Origin: Haemonchus contortus
Taxonomy: Eukaryota > Nematoda > Chromadorea > Rhabditida > Trichostrongylidae
DNA length: 64,000 nt
NCBI GenBank assembly: GCA_000469685.2
Contig: LS997565.1
Coordinates: forward strand, 24,009,272 to 24,073,271
Direction of reading: 5' to 3'
The notes below the pieces were generated by a model that was not told the DNA's origin, made no database searches, and saw only the letters and a list, made by a program, of their open reading frames with translations. Shown here one piece after another: positions 13,901 to 22,916 of the stretch. The number at the start of each line of letters is the position of its first letter. Within the stretch, counting starts at the first letter, position 1. A program made the position numbers and the translations under genes.

Positions 13901-14131
13901 AGTGGCGTAGGATTATCAACAGTCAGAACTTCCGGAGTCATTAGCTGAATTAGGCACTATCAAACAAGGAGCACTGTGCTACTGGCTACATACGAGATAC
14001 GAAAAAAACTCACGGCACAAAGTTCATGAATAGCAAAAAACAGAGGAATATCTGGACACCAACGAAGACGACCACATAGTTCGTTGGTATCTGAACCGTT
14101 GTCGAAACAGAAAATGCACAATGGAGGTTGC
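1907..14131 (-). CDS. Multi-exon gene with extended PHD finger and second PHD/RING-like finger (G2E3/PHF7-like)
   Basis: Seven minus-strand exons join with matching phases: 14131-14014, 13944-13834, 10551-10430, 10344-10269, 10060-9944, 3452-3340 and 2086-1907. The first two carry the first half of an extended PHD (PPLCIFCFDNGSD, AIHELCA), then a linker. The next two carry ICSVCHEKGAGIGCC, VFHLPCA and FCSKH, the C2HC knuckle plus PHD that defines the extended PHD. Exon 5 begins a second finger (LCCLCMDK, CCGLRFYHFDCMQ) completed in exon 6 by MRCPACNRPNEETC. This order is that of the G2E3/PHF7 family, nuclear proteins that read histones or act as E3-like factors. Exon 7 (WKLLRQKRLEGMLC, GFPTYQDMGIHGTG) matches no domain and is the least certain. 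Most splice sites are canonical GT/AG. The 5' exon with the start codon is not found. The intron 13833-10552 holds a Tc1/mariner copy, and 9943-3453 holds a SINE and mariner copies. No frame break is seen in exons 1-6. Confidence 0.78.
2351..2876. mobile_element. 526-bp TIR MITE (Tc1/mariner-type)
   Basis: The ends are near-perfect inverted repeats: CAGTAGCGCTCAAAAGTCTT on the left and its complement, ending GAGCGCTACTG, on the right. The match extends about 30 bp (through CGGTGAA). Both ends are flanked by TA (2349-2350 and 2877-2878). The interior has no transposase frame, so this is a non-autonomous element. It lies in an intron of the PHD-finger gene. Confidence 0.85.
3453..4825. other. 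Intronic stretch of the PHD-finger gene without other recognised features
   Basis: Only a 10-bp G run near 3521 and a copy of the dispersed CACGATAAAAATGGT motif (3668-3720) stand out. The 82-116 residue frames here show no family signature. Confidence 0.4.
4830..5260 (-). pseudogene. Decayed mariner transposase fragment
   Basis: Reading the minus strand near 5110, the peptide VFLLHDNVRPHVAKET is the second catalytic-Asp block (HDNARPH) of mariner transposases. It is preceded by YCLQMRRVE, which resembles the segment normally just before it. Downstream toward 4830 only shifted, stop-containing traces of the C-terminus remain. No TIR was located. It lies in the 6.5-kb intron of the PHD-finger gene. 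Confidence 0.55.
5270..7395. other. Intronic stretch without recognised features
   Basis: No conserved frame, repeat-family member or RNA gene could be identified. Bases 7300-7395 run into the head of the family H array. Confidence 0.35.
7400..7790 (+). repeat. Family H repeat array (head plus monomers)
   Basis: A head (TACATATATAATTCGC, then a TG-rich tract) is followed by a monomer with CCTGTCCCCGTGGACCTAGA and a purine-rich GGGGGAGG segment, a second monomer, and at 7710 a second head (TACTATATATAAAGCGC plus a TCTG/TTTG tract). The same plan recurs at least ten times in the window. Confidence 0.8.
7855..8435 (+). repeat. Family G tandem repeat (GTGGGCGGGGC boxes)
   Basis: Roughly 100-120 bp units carry pairs of GTGGGCGGGGC boxes separated by ATTTATAACTC-TTCAGAAACGTTC-GGGATGCGG type sequence. 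Related copies occur at 20085-20182 and 46685-46960. There is no coding capacity; the boxes resemble GC-box binding sites, but function is unknown. Confidence 0.75.
8437..9314 (-). mobile_element. Mariner element with degraded transposase
   Basis: The ends are related inverted repeats: TGAGCAAAAAGTTTTGATCG at the left, and at the right the complement of TTAGGTTGAGTAAAAAGTTT. Inside on the minus strand, LAPSDYHLFLALKHHLRDRN and the following 30 residues are the third catalytic-Asp block and C-terminus of a mariner transposase (8743-8552). The catalytic middle and N-terminus are degenerate or deleted (the element is only about 880 bp). Exact ends are uncertain by a few bases. Confidence 0.75.
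9560..9845 (-). mobile_element. tRNA-headed SINE sharing the RTE 3' tail
   Basis: On the minus strand the 5' part has a tRNA-like head with box A-like GTGGTGTATCAACTGGC and box B-like GGTTCGGGG, a body ending CGTCTGAGAGGATAAAA, and a 3' part that aligns with the 3' tail of the SINE at 40930-41155 and of the RTE at 14.7 kb (CTCATTGTC, CGCAACTACG, CGAATGCA). It lies in the intron after exon 5 of the PHD-finger gene. Confidence 0.7.
11320..11870 (+). repeat. Family H monomer array
   Basis: Four to five monomers in tandem, each with CCCGTGGACC, GGTAGGAGTA-CAGG, AGGATGGG-ACACTTAT and CGCCCACAGGGGGCG. No TG head is visible here. It is intronic to the PHD-finger gene. Confidence 0.8.
12415..13685 (+). 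mobile_element. Tc1/mariner element, 1271 bp, decayed transposase
   Basis: The termini are inverted repeats starting CAGGGTGCGCCATAAATATG on the left and ending with the exact complement on the right; TA flanks both (12413-12414, 13686-13687). In the plus strand, VFSVEEMLRFQS, then ARISTN and VEKSTKLDPN correspond to the first catalytic-Asp block and following core (normally DEK-F, WAGIS). Near 13400-13520, LEKKAYA and KRTTVAAPKKLLKKAWAG match the C-terminus. Several stops and frameshifts make it inactive. It sits in the 3.3-kb intron of the PHD-finger gene. Confidence 0.9.
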
Positions 14132-14149
14132 CTGAAATACAGTTGAGGA

Positions 14150-14635
14150 ACACCTACTTCCACATTTCACATAGTCATAAAGACGATATTCGTATTTTTG
14201 CAAAGATTTTCACTGGCATCAGTCAAAGTTGGTAAATTCTAGTTACATGAAGAAAAAAGTCGCCATAATACTGTTGATAGATTGATTTATTACTCATCCT
14301 TTGGCTCTCTACATTACCGGAAACGTATTGTATGGACAACATGAAACACGTACATGTAGGTTAAGGGATTGGGTGATCGACAAGAAAAGCAACAGTAGTT
14401 AATGCTCTTCTCTGATAGTTGTCTCAACATCGTCTAGAGAAGCTACAGTAGGAATGGTTCGACTAGGAAACAAACAACAGCTTCTGCTCTATCTTACCGC
14501 ATATATATAGTTCCCTAAGTGAATGTATATATGTATGTGTGTATGAAGATGTATGTATGTATGTGTATGCATAAGACTGTGTGTGTTGGTGTAAGTTTGA
14601 AAAAGCCTTGACCTTTATTCTTCTGGACCTACGCA
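14150..14635. other. Stretch without recognised gene; short TATG-rich tract
   Basis: Contains a simple ATGTATG/TGTG tract at about 14525-14600 and no supported exon. The missing 5' exon of the PHD-finger gene could lie here or beyond the RTE insertion. Confidence 0.35.
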
Positions 14636-14639
14636 TTCA

Positions 14640-17512
14640 ATGGGGCATGCATACAGGCATATGAAATTACATAAAAACACGTGCACTTCGGTAGATGGTG
14701 AAAGGATAAAAAGGATCAAGCCGTTGAGCGTAATCAATCCCGTCTGAGGGATGCGCCCCGCATTCGACTTCCATTCAGAAACGTATGAGCATAATAAATG
14801 AATATGTGGCATACACAATAACTTTCGGTGCCCAGCCAATATATCACCTGTCGTCCCGTTGATCGCCGATTTCCTCGAGCGGGCGCTAGTAACGTCCCCA
14901 TTCGTCCGTGTTACGAGCCAGAGTGGTCCAATGAATCGCTCCAAGGGCACGAGGATCAACATTCCTTTCGTTCAGAGGTTTCGTGAAGAAGTCTAACCAT
15001 CTCGTTGGCGGCCTTCTTGGAGTTCGTTTGATGTCCCGAGGGATCCACTCAGTAACCGCCCTGATCCAACGGTCATCACTATATCGCATAACGCGCCCGG
15101 CCCACCTGTTCTTCGATTTCTTGGCGTAGTCAACGGCATCCCTGTATCTTGTGCGTGTACAGGGAAATTCCGAGCATCGTCCTTTCCAAAGCGCGTTGAG
15201 CAACGCTGACAGCATGCTCATCCTGCTTTCGTAGAGTCCAAGTCTCTGAGGCGTACGTCAAAGCAGGAAGAACAGCAGTGTCGAAAAGGTGAGCGCGGAG
15301 CCGGATGTTCTTTGTCTTCTTCACTACTCCCTCGATATTCTTAAATGCTCCCCACGCGGCGCGTTTCCTTCTGCACAGCTCCGGAGCTAGGTCGTTCATC
15401 ATGTTGACTTCCTGACCTAGATACACATAGCTAGAGCATTCGGAGATATTCTTTCCGTTTAACGTGAAGGGAGCATCAAGTACCAAGCCGTTTTTCATGA
15501 ACATCGTCTTCGTTAAGTTCAGTCTCATACCGATCTTTCCACAAGCATTGTCAAACTCGGCCAGCATTCGTTCCGCCTGCTCGATGTTCGGTGTTATAAG
15601 AACGATGTCGTCTGCAAAGCGGAGGTGATGTAGATAGCGGCCGTCGACCTTCACTCCCAAGTCTTCCCATTCCAAATGACGCATGATATTCTCGAGAGCG
15701 GCACAAGTTTGGGCGATATGGTATCGCCCTGCCGGACACCTCTCTTCACGTTCATAATGACTTCCTTGTAGAATTCTGAAATCCTGGTCGTAAAGTCGTC
15801 GTAGAGCTCACGAAGCATCCTTATATATTGAGTAGGAACACTGGTTGCCCAGGGCTTCGATTACCGTTTCTGTCTCGAGTGTCAAAGGCTTTCTTCAAAC
15901 CGATGAACGTAAGACATAGCGGCATTTTGTACTCTCGCGATACTTCGATGAGCCTTGTTAAGGTGTGGATATAATCGATTGTACTGAACCCCCTCCGAAG
16001 CCCTGCTCGCTCGCATGGCTGTCCTTCATCTAATATTTTGCCAATCCTGTTTAGGATGACACGAGTGAAAAGCTTGTAGATTACGGACAGCATGCAGATT
16101 GGGCGATAATTGCCAATATCGTCTGGATCTCCCTTTTTGTACAGCAACACAGTCTTGCTAGTTTTCCACGACGTGGGCACTTTGCATCCCGACAGGTACC
16201 GTGTGAAGAGCCTAGCCAGAGTTTTGATGATGACTAGTGCTATACTCTTCAGATGTTCTGGGTTTGATCCTATCGGGACCGGGCGCTGCACAATTCTTCA
16301 TCGACGTGATGGCATGTCGTATTTCGGAAGGGAGAACCGAAGGAGTGATATATTCGTCTGCCTAAGATGGTGAGTAGGCAGGTACACGTGGCTGTCGAAG
16401 AGATCCGAGTAGAAGTCGTAGATGACCTTCTCCATTGCCCTCCGGGATGCAGTAACAGTTCCGTCCGGACGACGAAGGGAGGTCATCTTGGTCTTGTAAT
16501 TGACAAAGCTCCGTCGGGCTTTGCGAATGCTCTTTCCGGGCTCGGCGGCTTCGTCCATGACTGCTGCTCTTCTCTCTTTCAGATCTTCCTTTATCGCTTC
16601 TCTGCATAGCTTCGCAAGTTCGGACGATTGTTGATAATTGCTTGTAGCTCGCACGATTCCACGCTGGCGTATCAACTCGGGAGTCTTCGAAGAGGCGTCT
16701 CTTGGCTACTTGTAGACTCTCTGCTTTCGTAGCACTATCGTGAAGATGCTCGACGAGCCGGTTGTATCCTTCGTCGATGTTGTCGATAACGGAATCTTCC
16801 CATTTATTCGCAAGGGAAGCGAAGTGGTCCCAGCTGATGGAGGTCTTGCGGCTTCGTTTCCGAAACTTCATAGCTCTCTCCCCACGCACTGAGAAGTAGA
16901 ATCTAGCGCGGAGGGGACGATGGTCCGATGCCGTGTAGAACTTCGGAACAACAGCGACGTTGGTCAGGCAAAATCTCCGATTGAAGATGATGTGGTCTAT
17001 TTCATTATGGATTTATCCACCAGGTGACTCCCATGTCCATCTTAAATGAGAGGGCTTCTGGAACTGCGAGTTACCATGGATGTTCATGATAAACTCGGAC
17101 AGCCTTTCATCCTGCTCATTCCATTCTACTCCGTGAGTCCCGATACGAAGCTCTTCAGCCGTTCTTCTGGGGCCAATGTTGGCGTTAAAATCACCGACGA
17201 TGACCTTGAAGAAAGTGTGGTCTTCCCTGTAGAGCCTCTCCAGATCCATATAAAACGCTTCCAACTCCTCTTCGTAGCTCGATGTTGGTGCGTAAGTAAC
17301 GAAGATGGTTAGAGTTGGGGTTGAGCCACATTTTCTTAATCGCAAACATCCGATTCGGGTTGTTAAGCTTTCGTACGAATCGATGTTCATGGCCAGGTGC
17401 GTATTGACGAGGACACCCACGCCGCCGACGCCTCTACTGTCGCATGTTCCAAGGAACAGTTCTTCTCCAGTCTCAAATTCAGCGTGCAGCGGGCGATGCC
17501 TTCTCTGCATAT
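14640..17512 (-). mobile_element. RTE-type non-LTR retrotransposon, 5'-truncated, frameshifted
   Basis: The minus strand encodes, 5' to 3', an apurinic-type endonuclease (ETGEELFLGTCDSRGVGGVG, IVGDFNANIGPRRT), a linker, and reverse transcriptase with GNYRPICMLSVIYKLFTRVI, ERAGLRRGFSTIDYIHTL and the catalytic LRFADDIVLI. The typical RTE C-terminus follows ([19 protein letters not shown]). The first part of the endonuclease is missing; the frame begins inside the domain (17510) directly after SINE-like sequence. At least three frame changes (near 16360, 15820 and 15180) break the ORF, so it is not functional as it stands. The 3' tail reaches about 14640 and is shared with the SINE family. Confidence 0.92.
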
Positions 17513-17695
17513 GAAGCCGATATATGTGTTAGTTTTTTATCCTCTCAGACGAGTCTGTACCAACTAACTAACCGACGCCGAATTGATGAAAGACGCATTT
17601 CACCTAGTCGAATATCGATTCGAGATTCGAACCAGTGACCATGCATGTGAGATTGTACGCCTATTGCCACTACACCACCTCCACCCTTGGTAGAT
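17513..17695 (-). mobile_element. SINE head joined to the truncated 5' end of the RTE
   Basis: On the minus strand a tRNA-like sequence (box A-like GGTGTAGTGGCAATAGGCG, box B GGTTCGAATCT) runs into AATCGATATTCGAC and CGTCTGAGAGGATAAAA, as in the SINE at 9560-9845. It then passes straight into RTE endonuclease sequence instead of the SINE 3' tail. Confidence 0.65.
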
Positions 17696-18009
17696 GATGT
17701 GGGATGCAAAACGAGCGAAGTCAATTGGCGACAAAAACGGACAGCAAGTGATTGCAGTTGATAAGAAGCCAGAGAAGTGAGAGACCACGCCCCTTTTGCC
17801 AACAATGTAGTCTTTGCACTTTTGAGATGTGCAGAGATCATAGTAGATGATTGGTATTAGGACTGACAATTAACTGATAAGGGATGATAAGGGGCCATAG
17901 ATGGCAAGAGCCTTTGAATCCACTGAATCGTTCTCTTTACGAAAAAGACTTTGCACTGTGGTGGGAGACGCAATGCAAAGTAATTAGGAGGGGCTTCCAC
18001 TTTTTCCTG

Positions 18010-18793
18010 CTAGACGATCTTCCTCCTGTCAGCAATATACATTTCGTCACAGGCTGAACACTTGAAGTTGATAAACCGTTCCTCGCAATGTGCAATGCCA
18101 TGATTTCCGAACGGACAAATGAAGTAGTTATCGCGGTACACACACGGTCATAAAATCTCTTGCGATTCGTTGACATTTGATATTGCCTCCCGGTAACTTT
18201 ATCAAACACTAACCTTGTCCGATATAATAGGAAGCCGGGAGTACAGTAATGCCGATTTCCCGAGAAACACCTCAGTGAGTCTGATTTCCTTTATTGTGCC
18301 CAACCCTTCAACTTTGCGATCTCAACCGCTACATTACTCGACTCACCCAGTTCCACTTCGCCTGTACAAAGTCTGACGCTCTTTTGCATATACTACGAAT
18401 AACTGCACATCTCTTAGCTCCAGGTGAAGAGACTCTGCGTGGCGTAAAGTGTCCTTTGAGTTGCTCTGCCGACTTCACAATATCCTTCCACTATGGATGT
18501 TTACCGGCGCGTTTGAGTAAGGAAGCCAGTCTTCAAGCGGAACTTCTCTCGTTAACTTGATGTACTCTGTCGGTTGAGGATGCCAAATAATTCATCCATG
18601 TCGTGCGCCATTCATTACCTTCTGTGAACTCCGAGCATCCGTACCTTACAAATATCAATGGTGTCTCAACCAACGCTGGGTGTTCACTTGTTGGGGACGT
18701 CAAGTTTGAAACCGCAGAAAGTTGGTTATTCGTTGGGACATTCTGCATTCGAGTTTCCAGAAATGTTGCAGCTTCTCTAATAATTTCGGGCAT
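18010..18793 (-). pseudogene. Unrecognised multi-exon gene, probably decaying
   Basis: A frame starting at 18793 (MPEIIREAATFLETRMQN) reads to a GTTAAC donor after 18557 and resumes in phase after CATAG at 18490-18347 (DIVKSAEQLKGHFTPRRV, CAVIRSICKRASDFV), ending at a perfect GTGAGT donor. A following segment reads VFLGKSALLYSRLPIISDK up to 18207. Beyond this the likely coding continuation (RQYQMSTNRKRFYDR, then YFICPFGNHGIAHC and INFKCSACDEMY) is spread over different frames, with an apparent one-base break near 18205 and a two-base break in a GTGTGT tract near 18148. The Cys/His spacing suggests a zinc-binding C-terminus, but I recognise no family. Alternative splicing could explain part of this; the donor at 18556 is weak. 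Confidence 0.42.
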
Positions 18794-19419
18794 TTAACAG
18801 GGTAAAGCAAAGAGTAAGAGCCTCGAACTGCTTTCAGGTCTTTGATGAACATGATTTGTACGCAACGTCGACTAAATGAAGTGGTTCAATTGTAACAAAT
18901 CTGTACGGCAGATCGGTATAAAACGCTAAGCAGAAATATTAGGTTGATGCATAATTATTGCGGATTTTTTCGCGGCAGAGACAATCTTCTCGCTTTTCTC
19001 TACAAAGATATGTCTAGAAAGACATCGTCATATACGCCGAATTACGCTCTATTACTTTGAGAAGTGTTGGAAGGCGGCACAATCATAACGTGATCTCAAC
19101 GAACTTCTCGGCGATGGAACAGTCCGAGCAAAGCCGAATAAGGAATGGAATTTGCTTCTACGGTCACCCTATTTACCAACAGATACTCCTAGCGATTATC
19201 ACGTTGATCGCCCGTTGAAAAATGGATTAAAAAGCGGAACTTTCGACGAAGTGGATGGCTTGATGGCCAACGTCAAGGCGTGATCGCCTCCAAGAATCGA
19301 AACTTCTTAGCTTGTGAAATCCGACCGTCGTGCTTTCCGCAGATGGTGGATATGTTCCAGAGCAATTATTTGAACACCAGGCGGCTACGCACGCTATCGC
19401 GTGCGCTAGGGGCTCTAGT

Positions 19420-19660
19420 CATGAGAGACGGAGTCTGGTCCTGCCACCCACCGTAAGTGTTCCCATCCTTTCGCGTGTACTCCTACCAAACTTGAAATTT
19501 CTAGGTCCACGGGGTCAAGAATTATGATTTTCCCAAATGGTTTCATAAAGCTCTGCATTTTTGGGGAACGCCCCGCACGTCGGAGGTAGGTCTCTCCAGT
19601 TCGATCTAACTTACCAACTCACATCTCTTGCCACCTTTAAACCCCACTTTTGAAGCCGTC
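19420..19660 (-). repeat. Inverted family H monomer inside the mariner element
   Basis: On the minus strand it contains CCCGTGGACCTAGAAATTTC, the AGGATGGGAACACTTACGG and GGTGGGTGGCAGGACCAGAC segments of family H. It lies wholly between the mariner TIRs. Confidence 0.75.
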
Positions 19661-19844
19661 TTGTGACTGAATTTGAAAACATGGTCCTCAGTACAGCTCA
19701 TTTCGGTGCACGCCACGCCCACTGTGGCTTCGCCAAACTGATGTGTGCTTTATACTTCTCGGGATATGGCCCACCCATCCCACGCTTGACCCGCTCTCTC
19801 CAGGCAGATCTAAAGGAGCTAAGGAATTTCGTGACAGACATACA

Positions 19845-19847
19845 GAC

Positions 19848-19939
<92 letters not shown>

Positions 19940-19952
19940 GGCAGACAGAGAG
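19845..19952 (+). repeat. (CAGA)n microsatellite
   Basis: About 25 tandem CAGA units with single-base interruptions (CGGA, GGCA), followed by GCGCTTTATAGTAAGTAGGAT. That is the family H head in inverted orientation, so the tract occupies the place of the TG tract. Confidence 0.9.
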
Positions 19953-20084
19953 ACTAAGCGCTTTATAGTAAGTAGGATGTCTTTACTAGATATTTCTATC
20001 GTTTCTTAAAGTAAAAATTGCTGGAAAAAATCCGCAACAATTATGCATCAACCTAATAATTAACTCGAGGCTAGAGAAGACGGG

Positions 20085-20182
20085 TGTCAAAATTCCCGAA
20101 GTGGGTGGGTTTTGAACGTAGTGGGCGGGAATATAATCAAAATTTTATAAATCTGTTCAGAAATGTTTGAGGAGCGGAGAAA
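20085..20182 (+). repeat. Family G repeat unit
   Basis: CCCGAAGTGGGTGGG and GTAGTGGGCGGGA boxes are followed by TTATAAATCTGTTCAGAAATG, as in the arrays at 7.9-8.4 and 46.7-47.0 kb. Confidence 0.65.
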
Positions 20183-20185
20183 GTA

Positions 20186-21171
20186 TTGGTTGTTCGGAAA
20201 GTTTCCGCTGTCTTTGTACTCCCTGAGTTCAATGACTGTTGTATAAAAGATCAAGGACCTAACCTTACAACGTTATATACTTTCTGAGAGGGTAATTATT
20301 CCTTCATATCCATGTTTGGATTCTGTTAACATTCCTCAAAGTCTGTCTGAAGATACTCGTGTGAAGAATGAGTACCAGAGCGTACAGTTTCGGCACATGA
20401 TGCTTTTCGGCATATGATGCTTTTTTTCTACTGCAAGGGGAAGAACGCGGCACAAGCCGTGAGAAAGGTTTGCGACGTTTATGTAAACAACGCTCTAAAG
20501 GATCGTATAGTGCGCGAGTAGTCTGCGGAATTTAAACAGGGCGAATTCACCCTAAAAGGTTGACAACGCTCAGGAGGCTATCATCAAATGAAAACGACGT
20601 GATCAAAATGCTAACCGAAACGAATCGGATCATCACTACTCGTGAAGTAGGACAAAGACTTAATGTTTCGAGAGTAATCATCCATGACTATTTACTGGAA
20701 TTTGGCTTTGATAAGCGCTTCGATGTATGGGCACCCCAAGAACTGAGAGAGCGTAATGCGATGAACAGCGCCTATGTGTACGATTTGTTGCTCAAACAAA
20801 GCAAAAATGAGCTGTTTTGAAACGCATGAAAACGGAGAGCGAAAATGGATCGTGAAAAACTGCGTGGAGCTTAAGCGATCGTGAAGCCTGCCCAGTGAGC
20901 CCTAACAAACCACCTCGAAAGCCAAAATCCAGGTGCGGACGATTATGCTGTGTTGCTGGTGGGATTGAAAGGGAATCATTGACTATAAGCTGTTGCCGTA
21001 TAATCAAACGATAACTTCGGGAAGTTACTGCACTCGGCTAGCAATTAAGGCATCAACAGTAACCATTGCTGAACAGAACGGAAGATATATTTTTGCAGGA
21101 TGACTTGTTCTTCTAGAAATTTTCACTTGAAGATGGTTCAAGAGTCAGCGGAAACTTTCCAAACGGACCGA
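20186..21171 (+). mobile_element. Internally deleted mariner element, 986 bp
   Basis: Inverted repeats TTGGTTGTTCGGAAAGTTTC and, at the other end, the complement of TCGGTCCGTTTGGAAAGTTT are flanked by TA on both sides. From 20560 the frame encodes the helix-turn-helix region (TREVGQRLNVSRVIIHDYLL, VWAPQELRERN) of a mariner transposase. It breaks after LLLKQSKNELF, and traces of the following core (WWDWKGI type) persist to about 20990. The second and third catalytic blocks are absent. Confidence 0.88.
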
Positions 21172-21308
21172 TACATGAAGGCGTTGAAGGAAGTATGGTC
21201 AATACCAAAAATATACTGAGGTGGCGGGACTGATATCAAAATTACTCATCTTTGTCCAGAGACGTCTGTAACGTTTCGAAAATGTTCCATACAAGAAGTT
21301 GTCATAAG

Positions 21309-22344
21309 TTAGGAGTGGGTCAACATATCATACAAAAAGGTTTCACCCACGGTAAGCGGAAGGTTGACGGAATTTCCGCTAAACTCATAGCCCTTACAAT
21401 CCCTAGCCCAGGTTCGTGAGGGCAAGAGCTCATATCGAAAAAATTCATTTCTATGCGAATGTTCTTCGTTGGGACGCAAGCGATGAAGTACAGGGCTCAT
21501 TTGGTTTTGAAATGAAATACAGACCTTTTATCAGAACGAAGCAGTGAGGTAACTAGTTTTTGCAATCGGTACCCTTTCTGTGACTTGGCATTTTTCGCCC
21601 TGGTCCTTGGACATCGGTCAGCTGTAAATGAAAATTAAATGATACAAAAGAATAAATCGTTGTACGCTCTTATGTTAACAGATGCTTACAGCAATAGGGT
21701 GGTAGGTGCAACTATACTAACAGTCATGAAAGCAAAGGATCACAACAGATTAAACAATAGAGTAATGGCTCAAAACTTGAATGTACCACCTGGATGACGC
21801 TTGCTCCAACCTTCCAAAGCGGTTACGAACGAGTCACTGATCTTCTCTGGGATTTTGAGGAACCACTTCTCAGGATTGGACACTAGCTCTTTCTCTACTC
21901 CAGAGAGACGAACCCGAAACTCCTCCACGACCATTTGAAGGAAGTACTCTGAATAATGTTCAAATGGCTACATATAATACATGTGTGAAGATGACGTTAT
22001 GAGTTCAGCCCCAAACGTCTGCTTCCAGACGTAAACACGCAGCCGACGACCATCCGTGCACGCCCGATCGACGGCGGCGCTAGCCACTTGTTGACAACAC
22101 TGGACGTCGACGGATCACGTGTTAGTGTGGTCAACAAGTGGCTAGCGCCGCCGTCGGTCGGACGGACGGTCGTCGGTTGCGTCGTTGAAGTCTGAAAACA
22201 GCCAATGACGGTAGAAGTACGAAATCCGTACGGCTCCTTCAGGCTCCAACGTGATCTTAACCTCTTGAAGCAATGTAAACCTACCATGAAGTCATGAACC
22301 TTGACCCTGATAAGTGTTGACTTATCAGAGTCAAGGTTCACGAC
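21309..22344 (-). CDS. Unrecognised minus-strand gene, 3' exons
   Basis: Three exons chain perfectly in phase: 21948-21790 (FLQMVVEEFRVRLSGVEKEL, KWFLKIPEKISDSF), 21621-21525 (RCPRTRAKNAKSQKGYRLQK) and 21450-21309 (NEFFRYELLPSRTWARDCKG, then GETFLYDMLTHS and a stop). Acceptors are strong (TTATTCAG, CATTTACAG, CGCATAG); donors are GTGGTA and GTCTGT. A further exon may lie at 22344-22285 (NLDSDKSTLIRVKVHDFM before GTAGGT), but the link between it and 21948 is unresolved because a long palindrome lies between. The sequence is charged and has no signal peptide or membrane segment in the part seen. I do not recognise the family. No break is seen in the three exons. Confidence 0.65.
22008..22205. 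repeat. Long imperfect palindrome
   Basis: The left arm with GACGACCATCCGTGCACGCC, GGCGGCGCTAGCCACTTGTT is repeated as reverse complement in the right arm (GTCAACAAGTGGCTAGCGCC). The central match is about 25 bp without mismatch, the arms extend to roughly 90 bp with mismatches, and the loop is about 25 bases. It is probably a foldback/MITE-like insertion. Confidence 0.75.
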
Positions 22345-22345
22345 C
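22285..22345. repeat. Short hairpin overlapping a candidate exon
   Basis: GAACCTTGACCCTGATAAG, a six-base loop and CTTATCAGAGTCAAGGTTC form a 19-bp stem with one mismatch. It coincides with the candidate exon 22344-22285 of the neighbouring gene. Confidence 0.7.
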
Positions 22346-22916
22346 TAACAATAGAGTAGTTCACTTTTCTTCTAGAAAATGTGAAGACATTCTAACCTAA
22401 AGGGGCAGCACGGATTCAAGTTGTGTTGTGCTGATGGAGGCGAGCTACCCATTGAACACTTTACAATACAAGAATGCTAAATGCAATAATTAACACACAT
22501 TGCGCATTGAGACTAGAAATTGGAGAGGCACTAAAAAATTAAGATGCCCATTTTTGGTGAAAAACGATTCCTTTCGGCAACTGCACTTCAGCAGATCGTT
22601 TAAGTTCTACATTGATTTGTGAGCCAAAAAACTTGCTCTAGAGCGATTTCAACGCCCTTTCTTCATGTCCTCCCCACTGCTTATTCCCTTTCGTCTGGAA
22701 CCCATTATGTTGAGTGAAGATCCTCCCTCGTTTATCATAACCAGAACGGCGACTGGTCGATGAGTAGGGTCAATGGACGTACTCAGATTGCGTTGTGAAC
22801 ATGCATCTCGTTGGCTAGCCCATTCCATGGCAGATATATCACTAATGATCCAATACGGGCAGGCACGGGCCAAAGCAAAACGTGGTGAGCGAGACGCAAA
22901 CTCTGAATGCGGCCAA

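Larger units (their letters stand above)
18939..20056. mobile_element. Mariner-type element with intact TIRs and foreign filler, 1118 bp
   Basis: The ends are inverted repeats (TTAGGTTGATGCATAATTAT, one mismatch to the other end over about 34 bp, through GCGGATTTTTTC), each flanked by TA. Near the left end a mariner N-terminus is recognisable but broken, and PSDYHVDRPLKNGLKSGTFD around 19200 is the C-terminal block, so most of the transposase is deleted. The right half is not mariner: it holds a short palindromic segment, an inverted family H monomer and a CAGA tract. Confidence 0.85.

Noticed and set aside
17560..17690. Possible tRNA gene (GGTTCGAATCT box)
   Set aside because: No acceptor stem or anticodon arm pairing; the same head recurs in the SINE at 9.7 kb.
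18347..18566. Alternative frame through 18566-18495 with a GAAG|GTAATG donor at 18619
   Set aside because: It reaches an in-frame stop before the well supported exon 18490-18347 and would need a 14-base intron.
19845..19952. CRISPR-like short repeats
   Set aside because: Simple CAGA microsatellite without spacers; the genome is eukaryotic.
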